The position numbers were made by a program, and so were the translations under genes. A stretch of 64,000 bases of DNA from Procambarus clarkii (taxonomy: Eukaryota > Arthropoda > Malacostraca > Decapoda > Cambaridae), in NCBI RefSeq assembly GCF_040958095.1, contig NC_091150.1, forward strand, positions 64,983,368-65,047,367, read 5' to 3'. The notes under the pieces were generated by a model that did not search any database, was not told where the DNA came from, and saw only the letters and a list, made by a program, of their open reading frames with translations. Within the stretch, counting starts at the first letter, position 1. Each line of letters begins with the position of its first letter. Positions 20,801 through 34,100 of this stretch are shown in pieces.

Positions 20801-22889
20801 TCTTATAGACTGTGGGTTGGTTGGTGTTGTCGTCGTTGATCCTTCTCTACGGACAACCCAACCCACAACTCGGTAGAGTGCTTATACTAGGAGATCACCC
20901 TTGACGCTTCTGGCTCTTGGAGAGGGGCTCAACGTCACACGTTTAGGGGATGCGGCTCCAACGCTTAGCCTCGTTGTCACGTGCACACACCCACTCGAGC
21001 CGCTGTGACTCCCCACTCTCTCCTTAGATAAGATATGATCTTCTCAATCCCCTATGACTTACTAGTATTACCTCCTACCCTGTCCACAGCAGTGGTTCTT
21101 GGTTCTTTCTCTCTCCTTCTTTACTACCTCCTGGGAAGCCTCACTAGGACAAGGGCAAACACCAGCAAATTGTGACACATTTACTGGACAAAGCACATAC
21201 ATGATACATCCACACATATAATAATAATGAATCCTATACTCTATAATATCACAATCAGGTTGCACTCCAACACCATCAGAACTCTATTATCAGCTTATCA
21301 AGTGGTATCCTATCTCCTGGTTACCACCTGATACTATTAACCTCCTCAAGTTGGTCAAGTCTACATACACTGTTGCCCCATCAGCAAGATAATATATATA
21401 TAGAAAATCAGCATTTGAATGCAATCACATATATCAGTATAAATGTTCATTGATACACAACAATGATCCATCAATCACTGTCAGTCCTGGAACGCATACA
21501 TCCGTAGGTAATCCAGCCTACGACTGCAACTCTAAGCTTCAGACTAAATCACTCCTTGACATAAGAATGCAAACAGTCACTCACCTCTCACTGCGTCTTG
21601 CACGCTAATGACAACCAAACACTATCAACTCCCTATAAGTAATCCACCAGAACTTCCCCTTCCACCTCTGGAAGTTCACAACCCTAATATCCTTAGGTTC
21701 TTCCGGGCTTCACTACCAGGATCCTCTGCAGCTCCTCCAGGCTGCTATCATGAAGTTTCCTTGAGTAACTACGGTGCTTCACCCTTCTGCTAGGTTCCTC
21801 CACAGCTCTCTTGGCTGCTACACCATGAAGTTTCCCCGAGCAACTATGGTGCTTCTCCACCTCTACAGAAGCAAGTGACACTCCTCTTCACTGCTGCTTC
21901 TCCTCACAGCTCGAGGTCCTCTGCTCCCTTACCTTGGAGTCTCATCAGCTACTTCATCTGCTGGCTTCGAAGTTCTCAGCAACTTCTTCCCCAAAGACAA
22001 ACCTGCAACCCATCGACGTTCCAATAAAATGTTCCCCTTTAACACATAAACAAAAAATAACCACACAATATGCTTGCCTCAAACCTCTATCTGTCCTCTA
22101 CATACAGTGAGAGTGGACTCCCCCGTTTTGGGCGGGTCCATACTCCACCTCGCCTGGCGGCGGTCCTCACTCGCTGGGAGGGTCTTCCTCCATCCGGAGC
22201 CAGGCTCCCTCAGTCGTCCGCCAGCGCTCAGAGGGGGCGGACGTCGCTCCGTGTTCCTCCCTCTCCACTCTCTTATTTCAGGCTTTCTGCCTTATTAAAA
22301 CATGCCTAACTTATAAATAAACATTGCTACTGTCGCTGGGCACACGACCAAACTACAAGCAATCACTATGAACTGGCGTATATCGTGCTTACCACAGATT
22401 AATTGGTCGAGGGCGCTTTCCCTCTGACGGCGTCTGGTCAGGGCGCTCCCACGGCCCACAATAATGCCTCCGGGCGGCTTAATATTCACTAATTATCGTC
22501 CACGACTTGAGACCACACGTCCCCAGCTCGATTCCACAGCTGGCACGTCTGCACACTTCTCTTCTCTTAGAGATATATCACTAGGGGTTCCCTTCTGACG
22601 GGAGCTCAACGGAGCGCGGCTTCCCCCTGCGATGTCTGGCACTCAAGTGAGGTCAAGGTCCTCCAGAAGCGAGCCTCACGCCTCCAGCAAAATGTCCACA
22701 TCTCCTAGCCCGTCATTTATCTATTTTCTTCTGCATTGCCCATAATCTCAAACTGTTACACATATCCAACCAACTATTTTACATATGGATTATTACCTCA
22801 ATTTTTGCTAGACCTTCTAATCAGGTCAGGCTTGCTGAATAACTCTCAAGAAGGGAGACTCGTTTCTCCTGCAGGCTGAGATCATAACA
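20801..22889 (-). mobile_element. 5' LTR (2.1 kb) of the minus-strand gypsy-like element
   Basis: About 2089 bp. On the minus strand it starts TGTTATGATCTC and ends TATAAGA. It is the inverted homologue of 2943-5039, with roughly 5% differences in the parts compared. The outer end abuts the 34-bp array, the inner end the primer-binding-like site. No protein is recognisable inside it; short open frames occur in both copies only as shared non-coding sequence. Confidence 0.9.
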
Positions 22890-25130
22890 GAGGCCACCCT
22901 CATCTTTGTGGTGCTGGTGGTGGGAGGCCGCCCTCATCTTTGTGGTGCTGGTGGTAGGAGGCCGCCCTCATCTTTGTGGTGCTGGTGGTGGGAGGCCGCC
23001 CTACTCTTTGTGGTGCTGGTGGTGGGAGGCCACCCTCATCTTTGTGGTGCTGGTGGTGGGAGGCCGCCCTCATCCCTGTGGTGCTGGTGGTGGGAGGCCG
23101 CCCTCATCTTTGCTGTGGTGGTGGTGGGAGGCCGCCCTTATCTTTGTAGATGTGGTGGTGGGAGGCCGCCCTTATCTTTGTGGTGCTGGTGGTGGGATGC
23201 CGCCCTCATCTTTGTGGTGGTGGTGGTGTGAGGCCGCCCTCATCTTTGTGGTGGTGATGGTGGGAGGCCGCCCTCATCTTTGCTGTGGTGGTGGTGGTGG
23301 GAGGCCACCCTCATCTTTATGGTGCTGGTGGTGTGAGGCTGCCCTCATCTTTGTGGTGGTGATGGTGGGAGGCTGCCCTCATCTTTGCTGTGGTGGTGGT
23401 GGTGGGAGGCCCCCCTCGTCTTTGTGGCGGTGGTGGTGGTGGTGGGAGGCCGCCCTCATCTTTGTGGTGATGGTGGGGGGAGGCTCCCTCATCTTTGCAG
23501 TGGTGGTGGGAGGCCGCCCTCTTCTTTGCTGTGGTGGTGGTGGTGGGAGGCCAAACTCGTCTTTGTGGCGGTGGTGGTGGGAGGCTCCCTCATCTTTGCT
23601 GTGGTGGTGGGAGACCGCCCTCATCTTTGTGGTAGTGGTGGTCGTAGGCCGCCCTCATCTTTGCGGTGGTGGTGGGAGGCCGCCCTCATCTTTGTGGTGG
23701 TGGTGGTGGGAGGCCGCCCTCACCTTTGTGGTGCTGGTGGTGGTGGGAGGCCGCCCTCATCTTTGTGGTGGTGGTGGTGGGAGGCCGCCCTCACCTTTGT
23801 GGTGCTGGTGGTGGTGGGAGGCCGCCCTCATCTTTGTGGTTGTGGTGGTGGGAGGCCGCCCTCATCTTTGTGGTGCTGGAGGTGGGAGGCCGACCTCATC
23901 TTTGTGGTGGGAGGCCGCCCTCATCTTTGTGGTGCTGGAGGTGGGAGGCCGCCCTCATCTTTTTGGTGGTGGTGGGTGGAAGGCCGCCCTCAGTTTTGTG
24001 GTTGTGGTGGTGGGAGGCCGCCCTCATCTTTGTAGTTCTGGTGGTGGGAGGCCGCCCTCATCTTTGTGGTGGTGGTGGGAGGCCGCCCTCATCTTTGTAG
24101 TTCTGGTGGTGGGAGGCCGCCCTCATCTTTGTGGTGGTGGTGGGAGGCCGCCCTCATCTTTGTAGTTCTGGTGGTGGGAGGCCGCCTTCATCTTTGTGGT
24201 GGTGGTGGGAGGCCGCCCTCATCTATGTAGTTCTGGTGGTGGGAGGCTGCCTTCATCGTTGTGGTGGTGGTGGTGGGAGACCGTCCTCATCTTTGTGGTA
24301 GTGGTGGTGGGAGGCCGCCCTCACCTTTGTGGTGGTGGTGGGAGGCCGCCCTCATCTTTGTAGTTCTGGTGGTGGGAGGCCGCCCTCATCTTTGTAGTTC
24401 TGGTGGTGGGAGGCCGCCCTCATCTTTGTGGTGGTGGTGGTGGGAGACCGTCCTCATCTTTGTGGTAGTGGTGGTTGGAGACCGCCCTCATCTTTGTGGT
24501 GGTGGTGTGTTGGAGGCCGCCCTTATCTTTGTGGTGGTGGTAGAGGGAGGCCGCCCTCATCCTTGTGGTGCTGGTGGTGGGAGGCCGCCCTCATCTTTGT
24601 GGTAGTGGTGGTGGGAGACCGTCCTCATCTTTGTAGTGGTGGTGGTGGGAGGCCGCCCTCATCATTGTGGTGCTGGTGGTGGGAGGCCGCCCTCATCTTT
24701 GTGGTGCTGGTGGTGTGAAGCCGCCCTCATCTTTGTGGTGGTGATGGTGGGTGGCCGCCCTCATCTTTGCTGTGGTGGTGGGAGGCCGCCCTCATCTTTG
24801 TGGTAGTGGTGGTGGGAGGCCGCCCTCATCTTTGCGGTGGTGGTGGGAGGCCGCCCTCATCTTTGTGGTGGTGATGGTGGGAGGCCGCCCTCATCTTTGC
24901 GGTGGTGGTTGGAGGCCGCCCTCATCTTTGTGGTGTTGGTGGTGGGAGGCCGCCCTCATCTTTGTGGTGCTGGTGGTGGGAGGCCGCCCTCATCTTTGTG
25001 GTGCTGGTGGTGTGAGGCCGCCCTCATCTTTGTGGTGGTGATGGTGGGAGGCCGCCCTCATCTTTGCTGTGGTGGTGGGAGGCCGCCCTCATCTTTGTGG
25101 TAGTGGTGGTGGGAGGCCACGCTCATCTTT

Positions 25131-28100
25131 GAGGTGCTGGTGGGAGGCCGCCCTCATCTTTGTGATGGTGGTGGTGGGAGGCCGCCCTCATCTTTGTGGT
25201 GGTGGTGGTGGGAGGCCGCCCTCATCTTTGTGGTGCTGGGTGTGAGGCCGCCCTCATCTTTGTGGTGGTGGTGGTGGGAGGCCGCCCTCATCTTTGTGGT
25301 GCTGGGCGTGGGAGGCCGCCCTCATCTTTGTGGTGGTGGTGGTGGGAGGCCACCCTCATCTTTGTGGTGCTGGTGGGAGGGAGGTCACCCTCATCTTTGT
25401 GGTGCTGGTGGGAGGGAGGTCACCCTCATCTTTGTGGTGGTGGTGGTGGGAGGCCGCCCTCATCTTTGTGGTGGTGGTGGTGGGAGGCCGCCCTCATCTT
25501 TGTGGTGATGGGCGTGGGAGGCCGCCCTCATCTTTGTGGTGCTGGTGGGAGGGTGGCCACCCTCATCTTTGTGGTGCTGGTGGGAGGGAGGCCGCCCTCA
25601 TCTTTGTGGTGCTGGTGGGAGGGAGGCCGCCCTCATCTTTGTGGTGCTGGTGGGAGGGAGGTCACCCTCATCTTTGTGGTGGTGGTGGTGGGAGGCCGCC
25701 CTCATCTTTGTGGTGTTGGTGGGAGGGAGGCCACCCTCATCTTTGTAGTGGTGGTGGTGGGAGGCCGCCGTCATCTTTGTGGTGCTGGTGGGAGGGAGGT
25801 CACCCTCATCTTTGTGGTGGTGGTGGTGGGAGGCCGCCCTCATCTTTGTGGTGCTGGTGGGAGGGAGGTCACCCTCATCTTTGTGGTGCTGGTGGGAGGG
25901 AGGCCGCCCTCATCTTTGTGGTGCTGGTGGGAGGGAGGTCACCCTCATCTCTGTGGTAGTGGTGGTGGGAGGCTGCCCTCATCATTGTGGTGCTGGTGGT
26001 GGGAGGCCGCCCTCATCTTTGTGGTGATGGTGGGAGGCCGCCCTCATCTTTGCGGTGGTGGTGGGAGGCCGCCCTCATCTTTGTGGTGGTGGTAGTGGGA
26101 GGCCGCTCTCATCTTTTTGGTGGTAGTGGTGGTGGGAGGCCGCCCTCATCTTTGTGGTGGTGATGGTGGGAGGCCGCTCTCGTTTTTGTGGCGGTGGTGG
26201 TGGGAGGCCGCCCTCATCTTTGCGGTGGTGGTGGGAGGCCGCCCTCATCTTTGTGGTGCTAGTGGTGGGAGGCCGCTCTCATTTTTGTGGTGGTGGTGGT
26301 GTGAGGCCGCCCTCATCTTTGTGGTGGTGATGGTGGGAGGCCTCCCTCATCTTTGCTGTGGTGGTGGGAGGCCGCTCTCATCTTTGTGGTAGTGGTGGTG
26401 GGAGGCCGCCCTCATCTTTGTGTTGCTAGTAGTGGGAGGCCGCCCTCATCTTTGTGGTGCTGGTGGTGGGAGGCCGCCCTCGTCTTTGTGGCGGTGGTGG
26501 TGGTGGTGGTGGGTGGCCGCCCTCATCTCTGTGGTGGTGGTTGTGGTGGTGGTAGGTTGCCCTCATCTTTGTGGTGGTGGTGGTGGTGGGAGGCTCCCTC
26601 GTCTTTGCTGTGGTGGTGGGAGGCCGCCCTCATCCGTGTGTCCGTGTGGTGGTGGTGGGAGGCCGCCCTCATCTTTGTGGTGGTGGTGGTGGGAGGCCAC
26701 CCTCATCTTTGTGGTGGTGGTGGTGGGAGGCCGTCCTCATCTCTGTGGTGCTGGTGGGGGAGGCCGCCCTTATCTTTGTGGTGTTGGTGGTGGGAGGCCG
26801 CCCTCAACTTTGTGGTGCTGGTGGTGGGAGGCCGCCCTTATCTTTGTGGTGGTGGTGGTGGAAGGCCGCCCTCATCTTTGCGGTGGTGGTGGGAGGCCGC
26901 CCTCATCTTTGTGGTGGTGGTGGTGGGAGACCGCCCTCATCTTTGTGGTGGTGGTGGTGGGAGGCCGCCCTCATCTTTGTGGTGGTGGTGGTGGTGGGAG
27001 GCCGCCCTCATCTTTGTAGTGGTGGTGGTGGTGGGAGGCCGCCCTCATCTCTGTGGTTCTTGTGGTGGGAGGCCGCCCTCATCTTTGTTGTGGTGGTGGT
27101 GGAAGGCCGCCCTCATCTTTGTGGTGGTGGTGGTGGGAGGCCGCCCTCATCTTTGTGGTGGTGGTGGTGGGAGGCCGCCCTCACCTTTGTGGTGCTGGTG
27201 GTAGTGGCAGGCCGCCCTCATCTTTGTGGTGGTGGTGGTGGGAGGCCGCCCTCATCTTTGTGGTGGTGGTGGTGGGAGGCCGCCCTCATCTTTGTGGTGG
27301 TGGTGGTGGGAGGCCGACCTCATCTTTGTGGTGCTTGTGGTGGGAGGCCGCCCTCATCTTTGTGGTGCTGGAGGTGGGAGGCCGACCTCATCTTTGTGGT
27401 GCTTGTGGTGGGAGGCCGCCCTCATCTTTGTGGTGCTGGAGGTGGGAGGCCGCCCGCATCTTTGTGGTGCTGGAGGTGGGAGGCCGCCCTCATCTTTTTG
27501 GTGGTGGTGGGTGGAAGGCCGCCCTCATTTTTGTGGTTGTGGTGGTGGGAGGCCGCCCTCATCTTTGTAGTTCTGGTGGTGGGAGGCCGCCCTCATCTTT
27601 GTGGTGGTGGTGGGAGGCCGCCCTCATCTTTGTAGTTCTGGTGGTGGGAGGCCGCCCTCATCTTTGTGGTGGTGCTGGGAGGCCGCCCTCATCTTTGTAG
27701 TTCTGGTGGTGGGAGGCCGCCTTCATCTTTTTAGTGGTGGTGGGAGGCCGCCCTCATCTATGTAGTTCTGGTGGTGGGAGGCCGCCCTCATCTTTGTGGT
27801 GGTGGTGGTGGGAGACCGTCCTCATCTTTGTGGTAGTGGTAGTGGGAGGCCGCCCTCACCTTTGTGGTGGTGGTGGGAGGCCGCCCTCATCTTTGTAGTT
27901 CTGGTGGTGGGAGGCCGCCCTCATCTTTGTGGTGGTGGTGGTGGGAGACCGACCTCATCTTTGTGGTAGTGGTGGTGGGAGGCCGCCTTCATCTTTGTGG
28001 TGGTGGGGGGAGGCCGCCCTCATCTTTGTAGTTCTGGTGGTGGGAGGCCGCCCTCATCTTTGTGGTGGTGGGAGACCGTCCTCATCTTTGTAGTAGTGGT

Positions 28101-31100
28101 GGTGGGAGGCCGCCCTCATCTTTGTGGTGGTGGTGTGTTGGAGGCCGCCCTTATCTTTGTGGTGGTGGTAGTGGGAGGCCGCCCTCATCTTTGTAGCTCT
28201 GGTGGTGGGAGGCCGCCCTCATCTTTGTGGTGGTGGTGTGTTGGAGGCCGCCCTTATCTTTGTGGTGGTGGTAGTGGGAGGCCGCCCTCATCCTTGTGGT
28301 GCTGGTGTTGGGAGGCCGCCCTCATCTTTGTGGTAGTGGTGGTGGGAGACCGTCCTCATCTTTGTGGTGGTGGTGTTGGGAGGCCGCCCTCATCTTTGTG
28401 GTGCTGGTGGTGGGAGGCCGCCCTCATCTTTGTGGTGCTGGTGGTGTGAGGCCGCCCTCATCTTTGTGGTGGTGATGGTGGGAGGCCGCCCTCATCTTTG
28501 CTGTGGTGGTGGGAGGCCGCCCTCATCTTTGTGGTAGTGGTGGTGGGAGGCCACGCTCATCTTTGAGGTGCTGGTGGGAGGCCGCCCTCATCTTTGTGGT
28601 GGTGGTGGTGGAAGGCCGCCCTCATCTTTGTGGTGGTGGTGGTGGGAGGCCGCCCTCATCTTTGTGGTGCTGGGTGTAAGGCCGCCCTCATCTTTGTGGT
28701 GGTGGTGGTGGGAGGCCGCCCTCATCTTTGTGGTGCTGGGCGTGGGAGGCCGCCCTCATCTTTGCGGTGGTGGTGGGAGGCCGCCCTCATCTTTGTGGTG
28801 CTGGTGGGAGGGAGGCCACCCTCATCTTTGTGGTGATGGTGGGAGGGAGGTCACCCTCATCTTTGTGGTGGTGGTGGTGGAAGCCGCCCTCATCTTTGTG
28901 GTGCTGGTTGGAGGGAGGCCACCCTCATCTTTGTGGTGCTGGTGGGAGGGAGGTCACCCTCATATTTGTGGTGCTGGTGGGAGGGAGGTCACCCTCATCT
29001 TTGTGGTGGTGGTGGTGGGAGGCTGCCCTCATCTTTCTGGTGGTGGTGGTGGGAGGCCGCCCTCATCTTTGTGGTGATGGGCGTGGGAGGCCGCCCTCAT
29101 CTTTGTGGTGCTGGTGGGAGGGTGGCCGCCCTCATCTTTGTGGTGCTGGTGGGAGGGAGGCCGCCCTCATCCTTGTGGTGCTGGTGGGAGGGAGGCCGCC
29201 CTCATCTTTGTGGTGCTGGTGGGAGGGAGGTCACCCTCATCTTTGTGGTGGTGGTTGTGGGAGGCCGCCCTCATCTTTGTGGTGTTGGTGGGAGGGAGGC
29301 CACCCTCATCTTTGTAGTGGTGGTGGTGGGAGGCCGCCGTCATCTTTGTGGTGCTGGTGGGAGGGAGGTCACCCTCATCTTTGTGGTGGTGGTGGTGGGA
29401 GGCCGCCCTTATCTTTGTGGTGCTGGTGGGAGGGAGGTCACCCTCATCTTTGTGGTGCTGGTGGGAGGGAGGCCGCCCTCATCTTTGTGGTGGTGGTGGT
29501 GGGAGGCCGCCCTCATCTTTGTGGTGCTGGTGGGAGGGAGGTCACCCTCATCTTTGTGGTGCTGGTGGGAGGGAGGTCACCCTCATCTTTGTGGTAGTGG
29601 TGGTGGGAGGCAGCCCTCATCATTGTGGTGCTGGTGGTGGGAGGCCGCCCTCATCTTTGTGGTGATGGTGGGAGACCGCCCTCATCTTTGCGGTGGTGGT
29701 GGGAGGCCGCCCTCATCTTTGTGGTGGTGGTGGTGGGAGGCCGCTCTCATCTTTTGGTGGTGGTGGTGGGAGGCCGCCCTCATCTTTGTGGTGCTGGTGG
29801 TGGGAGGCCGCCGTCATCTTTGCGGTGGTGGTGGGAGGCCGCCCTCATCTTTGTGGTGGTGGTGGTGGGTGGCCGCTCTCATCTTTGTAGTGGTGGTGGT
29901 GGGAGGCCGCCCTCATCTTTGTGGTGCTGGTGGTGGGAGGCCGCTCTCATCTTTGTGGTGCTGGTGGTGGGAGGCCGCCCTCATCGTTGTGGTGCTGGTG
30001 GTGGAAAGCCGCCCTCATCTTTGTGGTGCTGGTGGTGGGAGGTCGCCTTCATCTTTGTGGTGCTGGTGGTGGGAGGCCACCCTCATCTTTGTGTTGCTGG
30101 TGGTGGGAAGCCGCCCTCATCTTTGTGGCGGTGGTGGTGGGAGGCCGCCCTCATCTTTGTGGTGATGGTGGTGTGAGGCCGCCCTCATCTTTGTGGTGGT
30201 GATGGTGGGAGGCCGCCCTCATCTTTGCGGTGGTGGTGGGAGGCCGCCCTCATCTTTGTGGTGCTGGTGGGAGGGAGGCCACCCTCATCTTTGTGGTGGT
30301 GGTGGTGGGAGGCCGCCCTCATCTTTGCTGTGGTGGTGGGAGGCCGCCCTCATCTTTGTGGTAGTGGTGGTGGGAGGCCACGCTCATCTTTGAGGTGCTG
30401 GTGGGAGGCCGCCCTCATCTTTGTGGTGGTGGTGGTGGAAGGCCGCCCTCATCTTTGTGGTGGTGGTGGTGGGAGGCCGCCCTCATCTTTGTGGTGCTGG
30501 GTGTGAGGCCGCCCTCATCTTTGTGGTGGTGGTGGTGGGAGGCCGCCCTCATCTTTGTGGTGCTGGGCGTGGGAGGCCGCCCTCATCTTTGCGGTGGTGG
30601 TGGGAGGCCGCCCTCATCTTTGTGGTGCTGGTGGGAGGGAGGCCACCCTCATCTTTGTGGTGATGGTGGGAGGGAGGTCACCCTCATCTTTGTGGTGGTG
30701 GTGGTGGAAGCCGCCCTCATCTTTGTGGTGCTGGTGGGAGGGAGGCCACCCTCATCTTTGTGGTGCTGGTGGGAGGGAGGTCACCCTCATCTTTGTGGTG
30801 CTGGTGGGAGGGAGGTCAGCCTCATCTTTGTGGTGGTGGTGGTGGGAGGCTTCCCTCATCTTTGTGGTGGTGGTGGTGGGAGGCCGCCCTCATCTTTGTG
30901 GTGATGGGCGTGGGAGGCCGCCCTCATCTTTGTGGTGCTGGTGGGAGGGTGGCCGCCCTCATCTTTGTGGTGCTGGTGGGAGGGAGGCCGCCCTCATCTT
31001 TGTGGTGCTGGTGGGAGGGAGGCCGCCCTCATCTTTGTGGTGCTGGTGGGAGGGAGGTCACCCTCATCTTTGTGGAGGTGGTGGTGGGAGGCCGCCCTCA

Positions 31101-34100
31101 TCTTTGTGGTGTTGGTGGGAGGGAGGCCACCCTCATCTTTGTAGTGGTGGTGGTGGGAGGCCGCCGTCATCTTTGTGGTGCTGGTGGGAGGGAGGTCACC
31201 CTCATCTTTGTGGTGGTGGTGGTGGGAGGCCGCCCTCATCTTTGTGGTGCTGGTGGGAGGGAGGTCACCCTCATCTTTGTGGTGCTGGTGGGAGGGAGAC
31301 CGCCCTCATCTTTGTGGTGGTGGTGGTGGGAGGCCGCCCTCATCTTTGTGGTGCTGGTGGGAGGGAGGTCACCCTCATCTTTGTGGTGCTGGTGGGAGGG
31401 ACGTCACCCTCATCTTTGTGGTAGTGGTGGTGGGAGGCATCCCTCATCATTGTGGTGCTGGTGGTGGGAGGCCGCCCTCATCTTTGTGGTGATGGTGGGA
31501 GGCCGCCCTCATCTTTGCGGTGGTGGTGGGAGGCCGCCCTCATCTTTGTGGTGGTGGTGGTGGGAGGCCGCTCTCATCTTTTTGGTGGTGGTGGTGGGAG
31601 GCCGCCCTCATCTTTGTGGTGCTGGTGGTGGGAGGCCGCCGTCATCTTTGCGGTGGTGGTGGGAGGCCGCCCTCATCTTTGTGGTGGTGGTGGTGGGAGG
31701 CCGCTCTCATCTTTGTAGTGGTGGTGGTGGGAGGCCGCCCTCATCTTTGTGGTGCTGGTGGTGGGAGGCCGCTCTCATCTTTGTGGTGCTGGTGGTGGGA
31801 GGCCGCCCTCATCGTTGTGGTGCTGGTGGTAGGAGGCCGCCCTCATCTTTGTGGTGCTGGTGGTGGGAGGCCGCCTTCATCTTTGTGGTGCTGGTGGTGG
31901 GAGGCCGCCCTCATCTTTGTGGTGCTGGTGGTGGGAAGCCGCCCTCATCTTTGTGGCGGTGGTGGTGGGAGGCCGCCCTCATCTTTGTGGTGATGGTGGT
32001 GTGAGGCCGCCCTCATCTTTGTGGTGGTGATGGTGGGAGGCCGCCCTCATCTTTGCTGTGGTGGTGGGAGGCCGCCCTCATCTTTGTGGTAGTGGTGGTG
32101 GGAGGCCACCCTCATCTTTGAGGTGCTGGTGGGAGGCCGCTCTCATCTTTGTGGTGGTGGTGGTGGGAGGCTGCCCTCATCTTTGTGGTGGTGGTGGTGG
32201 GATGCCGCCCTCATCTTTGTGGTGCTGGGTGTGAGGCCGCCCTCATCTTTGTGGTGGTGGTGGTGGGAGGCCGCCCTCATCTTTGTGGTGCTGGGTGTGG
32301 GAGGCCGCCCTCATCTTTGTGGTGGTGGTGGTGGGAGGCCGCCCTCATCTTTGTGGTGCTGGTGGGAGGGAGGCCGCCCTCATCTTTGTGGTGCTGGTGA
32401 GAGGGAGGTCACCCTCATCTTTGTGGTGGTGGTGGTGGGAGGCCGCCCTCATCTTTGTGGTGCTGGTGGGAGGGAGGCCGTCCTCATCTTTGTGGTGCTG
32501 GTGGGAGGGAGGCCACCCTTATCTTTGTGGTGGTGGTGGGAGGGAGGTCACCCTCATCTTTGTGGTGGTGGTGGTGGGAGGCCGCCCTCATCTTTGTGGT
32601 GCTGGGTGTGGGAGGCCGCCCTCATCTTTGTGGTGGTGGTGGTGGTGGTGGGAGGCCGCCCTCATCTTTGTGGTGCTGGGTGTGGGAGGCCGCCCTCATC
32701 TTTGTGGTGGTGGTGGTGGGAGGCCACCCTCATCTTTGTGGTGGTGGTGGAGGGAGGCCGTCCTCATCTTTGTGGTGCTGGTGGGAGGGAGGCCACCCTC
32801 ATCTTTGTGGTGGTGGTGGGAGGGAGGTCACCCTCATCTTTGTGGTGGTGGTGGTGGGAGGCCGCCCTCATCTTTGTGGTGCTGGTGGGAGGGAGGTCAC
32901 CCTCATCTTTGTGGTGGTGGTGGTGGGAGGCCGCCCTTATCTCTGTGGTGGTGCTGGTGGGAGGGAGGCCGCCCTCATCTTTGTGGTGGTGGTGGTGGGA
33001 GGCCGCCCTCATCTTTGTGGTGCTGGTGGGAGGGAGGCCGCCCTCATCTTTGTTGTGGTGGTGGTGGGAGGCCGCCCTCATCTTTCTGGTGCTGGTGGGA
33101 GGGAGGCCGCCCTTATCTTTGTGGTGGTGATGGGAGGGAGGTCACCCTCATCTTTGTGGTGGTGGTGGGAAGGAGGTCACCCTCATCTTTGTGGTGGTGG
33201 TGGTGGGAGGCCGCCCTCATCTTTGTGGTGCTGGTGGGAGGGAGGCCGCCCTCATCTTTGTGGTGCTGGTGGGAGGGAGGTCACCCTCATCTTTGTGGTG
33301 CTGGTGGGAGGGAGGTCACCCTCATCTTTGTGGTGCTGGTGGGAGGGAGGTCACCCTCATCTTTGTGGTGCTGGTGGGAGGGAGGTCACCCTCATCTTTG
33401 TGGTGGTGGTGGTGGGAGGCCGCCCTCATCTTTGTGGTGCTGGTGGTGGAGGGAGGCCGCCCTCATCTTTGTGGTGCTGGTGGGAGGGAGGCCACCCTCA
33501 TCTTTGTGGTGGTGGTGGTGGGAGGCCGCCCTCATCTTTGTGGTGGTGGTGGTGGTGGGAGGCCGCCCTCATCTTTGTGGTGGTGGTGGTGCGAGGCCAC
33601 CCTCATCTTTGTGGTGCTGGTGGTGGGAGGCCACCCTCATCTTTGTGGTGGTGGTGGTGGGAGGCCGCCCTCATCTTTGTGGTGCTGGTGGGAGGCCACC
33701 CTCATCTTTGTGGTGGTGGTGGTGGGAGGCCGCCCTCATCTTTGTGGTGCTGGTGGGAGGGAGGTCACCCTCATCTTTGTGGTGGTGGTGGTGGTGGGAG
33801 GCCGCCCTCATCTTTGTGGTGCTGGTGGGAGGGAGGTCACCCTCATCTTTGTGGTGGTGGTGGTGGGAGGCCGCCCTCATCTTTGTGGTGGTGGTGGTGG
33901 TGGGAGGCCACCCTCATCTTTGTGGTGTTGGTGGTGGGAAGCCACCCTCATCTTTGTGGTGGTGGTGGTGGGAGGCCGCCCTCATCTTTGTCGTGCTGGT
34001 GGGAGGGAGGTCACCCACATCTTTGGTGGTGGTGGTGGTGGGAGGCCACCCTCATCTTTGTGGTGGTGGTGGTGGGAGGCCGCCCTCATCTTTGTGGTGC

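Larger units (their letters stand above)
19814..22889 (-). mobile_element. Internally deleted gypsy-like element with 2.1-kb LTR
   Basis: Read on the minus strand: 5' LTR (22889-20801), primer-binding-like site, gag (20661-19910), then a direct jump into the last 95 bp of an LTR (19908-19814). The array is interrupted cleanly, and GAGG on both sides (19810-19813 and 22890-22893) is a 4-bp target duplication. The right end of gag and the LTR stub meet at ATCTCCT, present in the LTR and matched by the gag end, so the deletion probably used microhomology. Protease, polymerase and integrase are lost. It shares its LTR family with the solo LTR at 2943-5039. Confidence 0.87.

Noticed and set aside
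33671..33880. Minus-strand His-rich frames (HHHHHKDEG repeats), resembling a metal-binding protein
   Set aside because: They are the reverse strand of the GGTGGTG tracts and occur at every array position with that variant.
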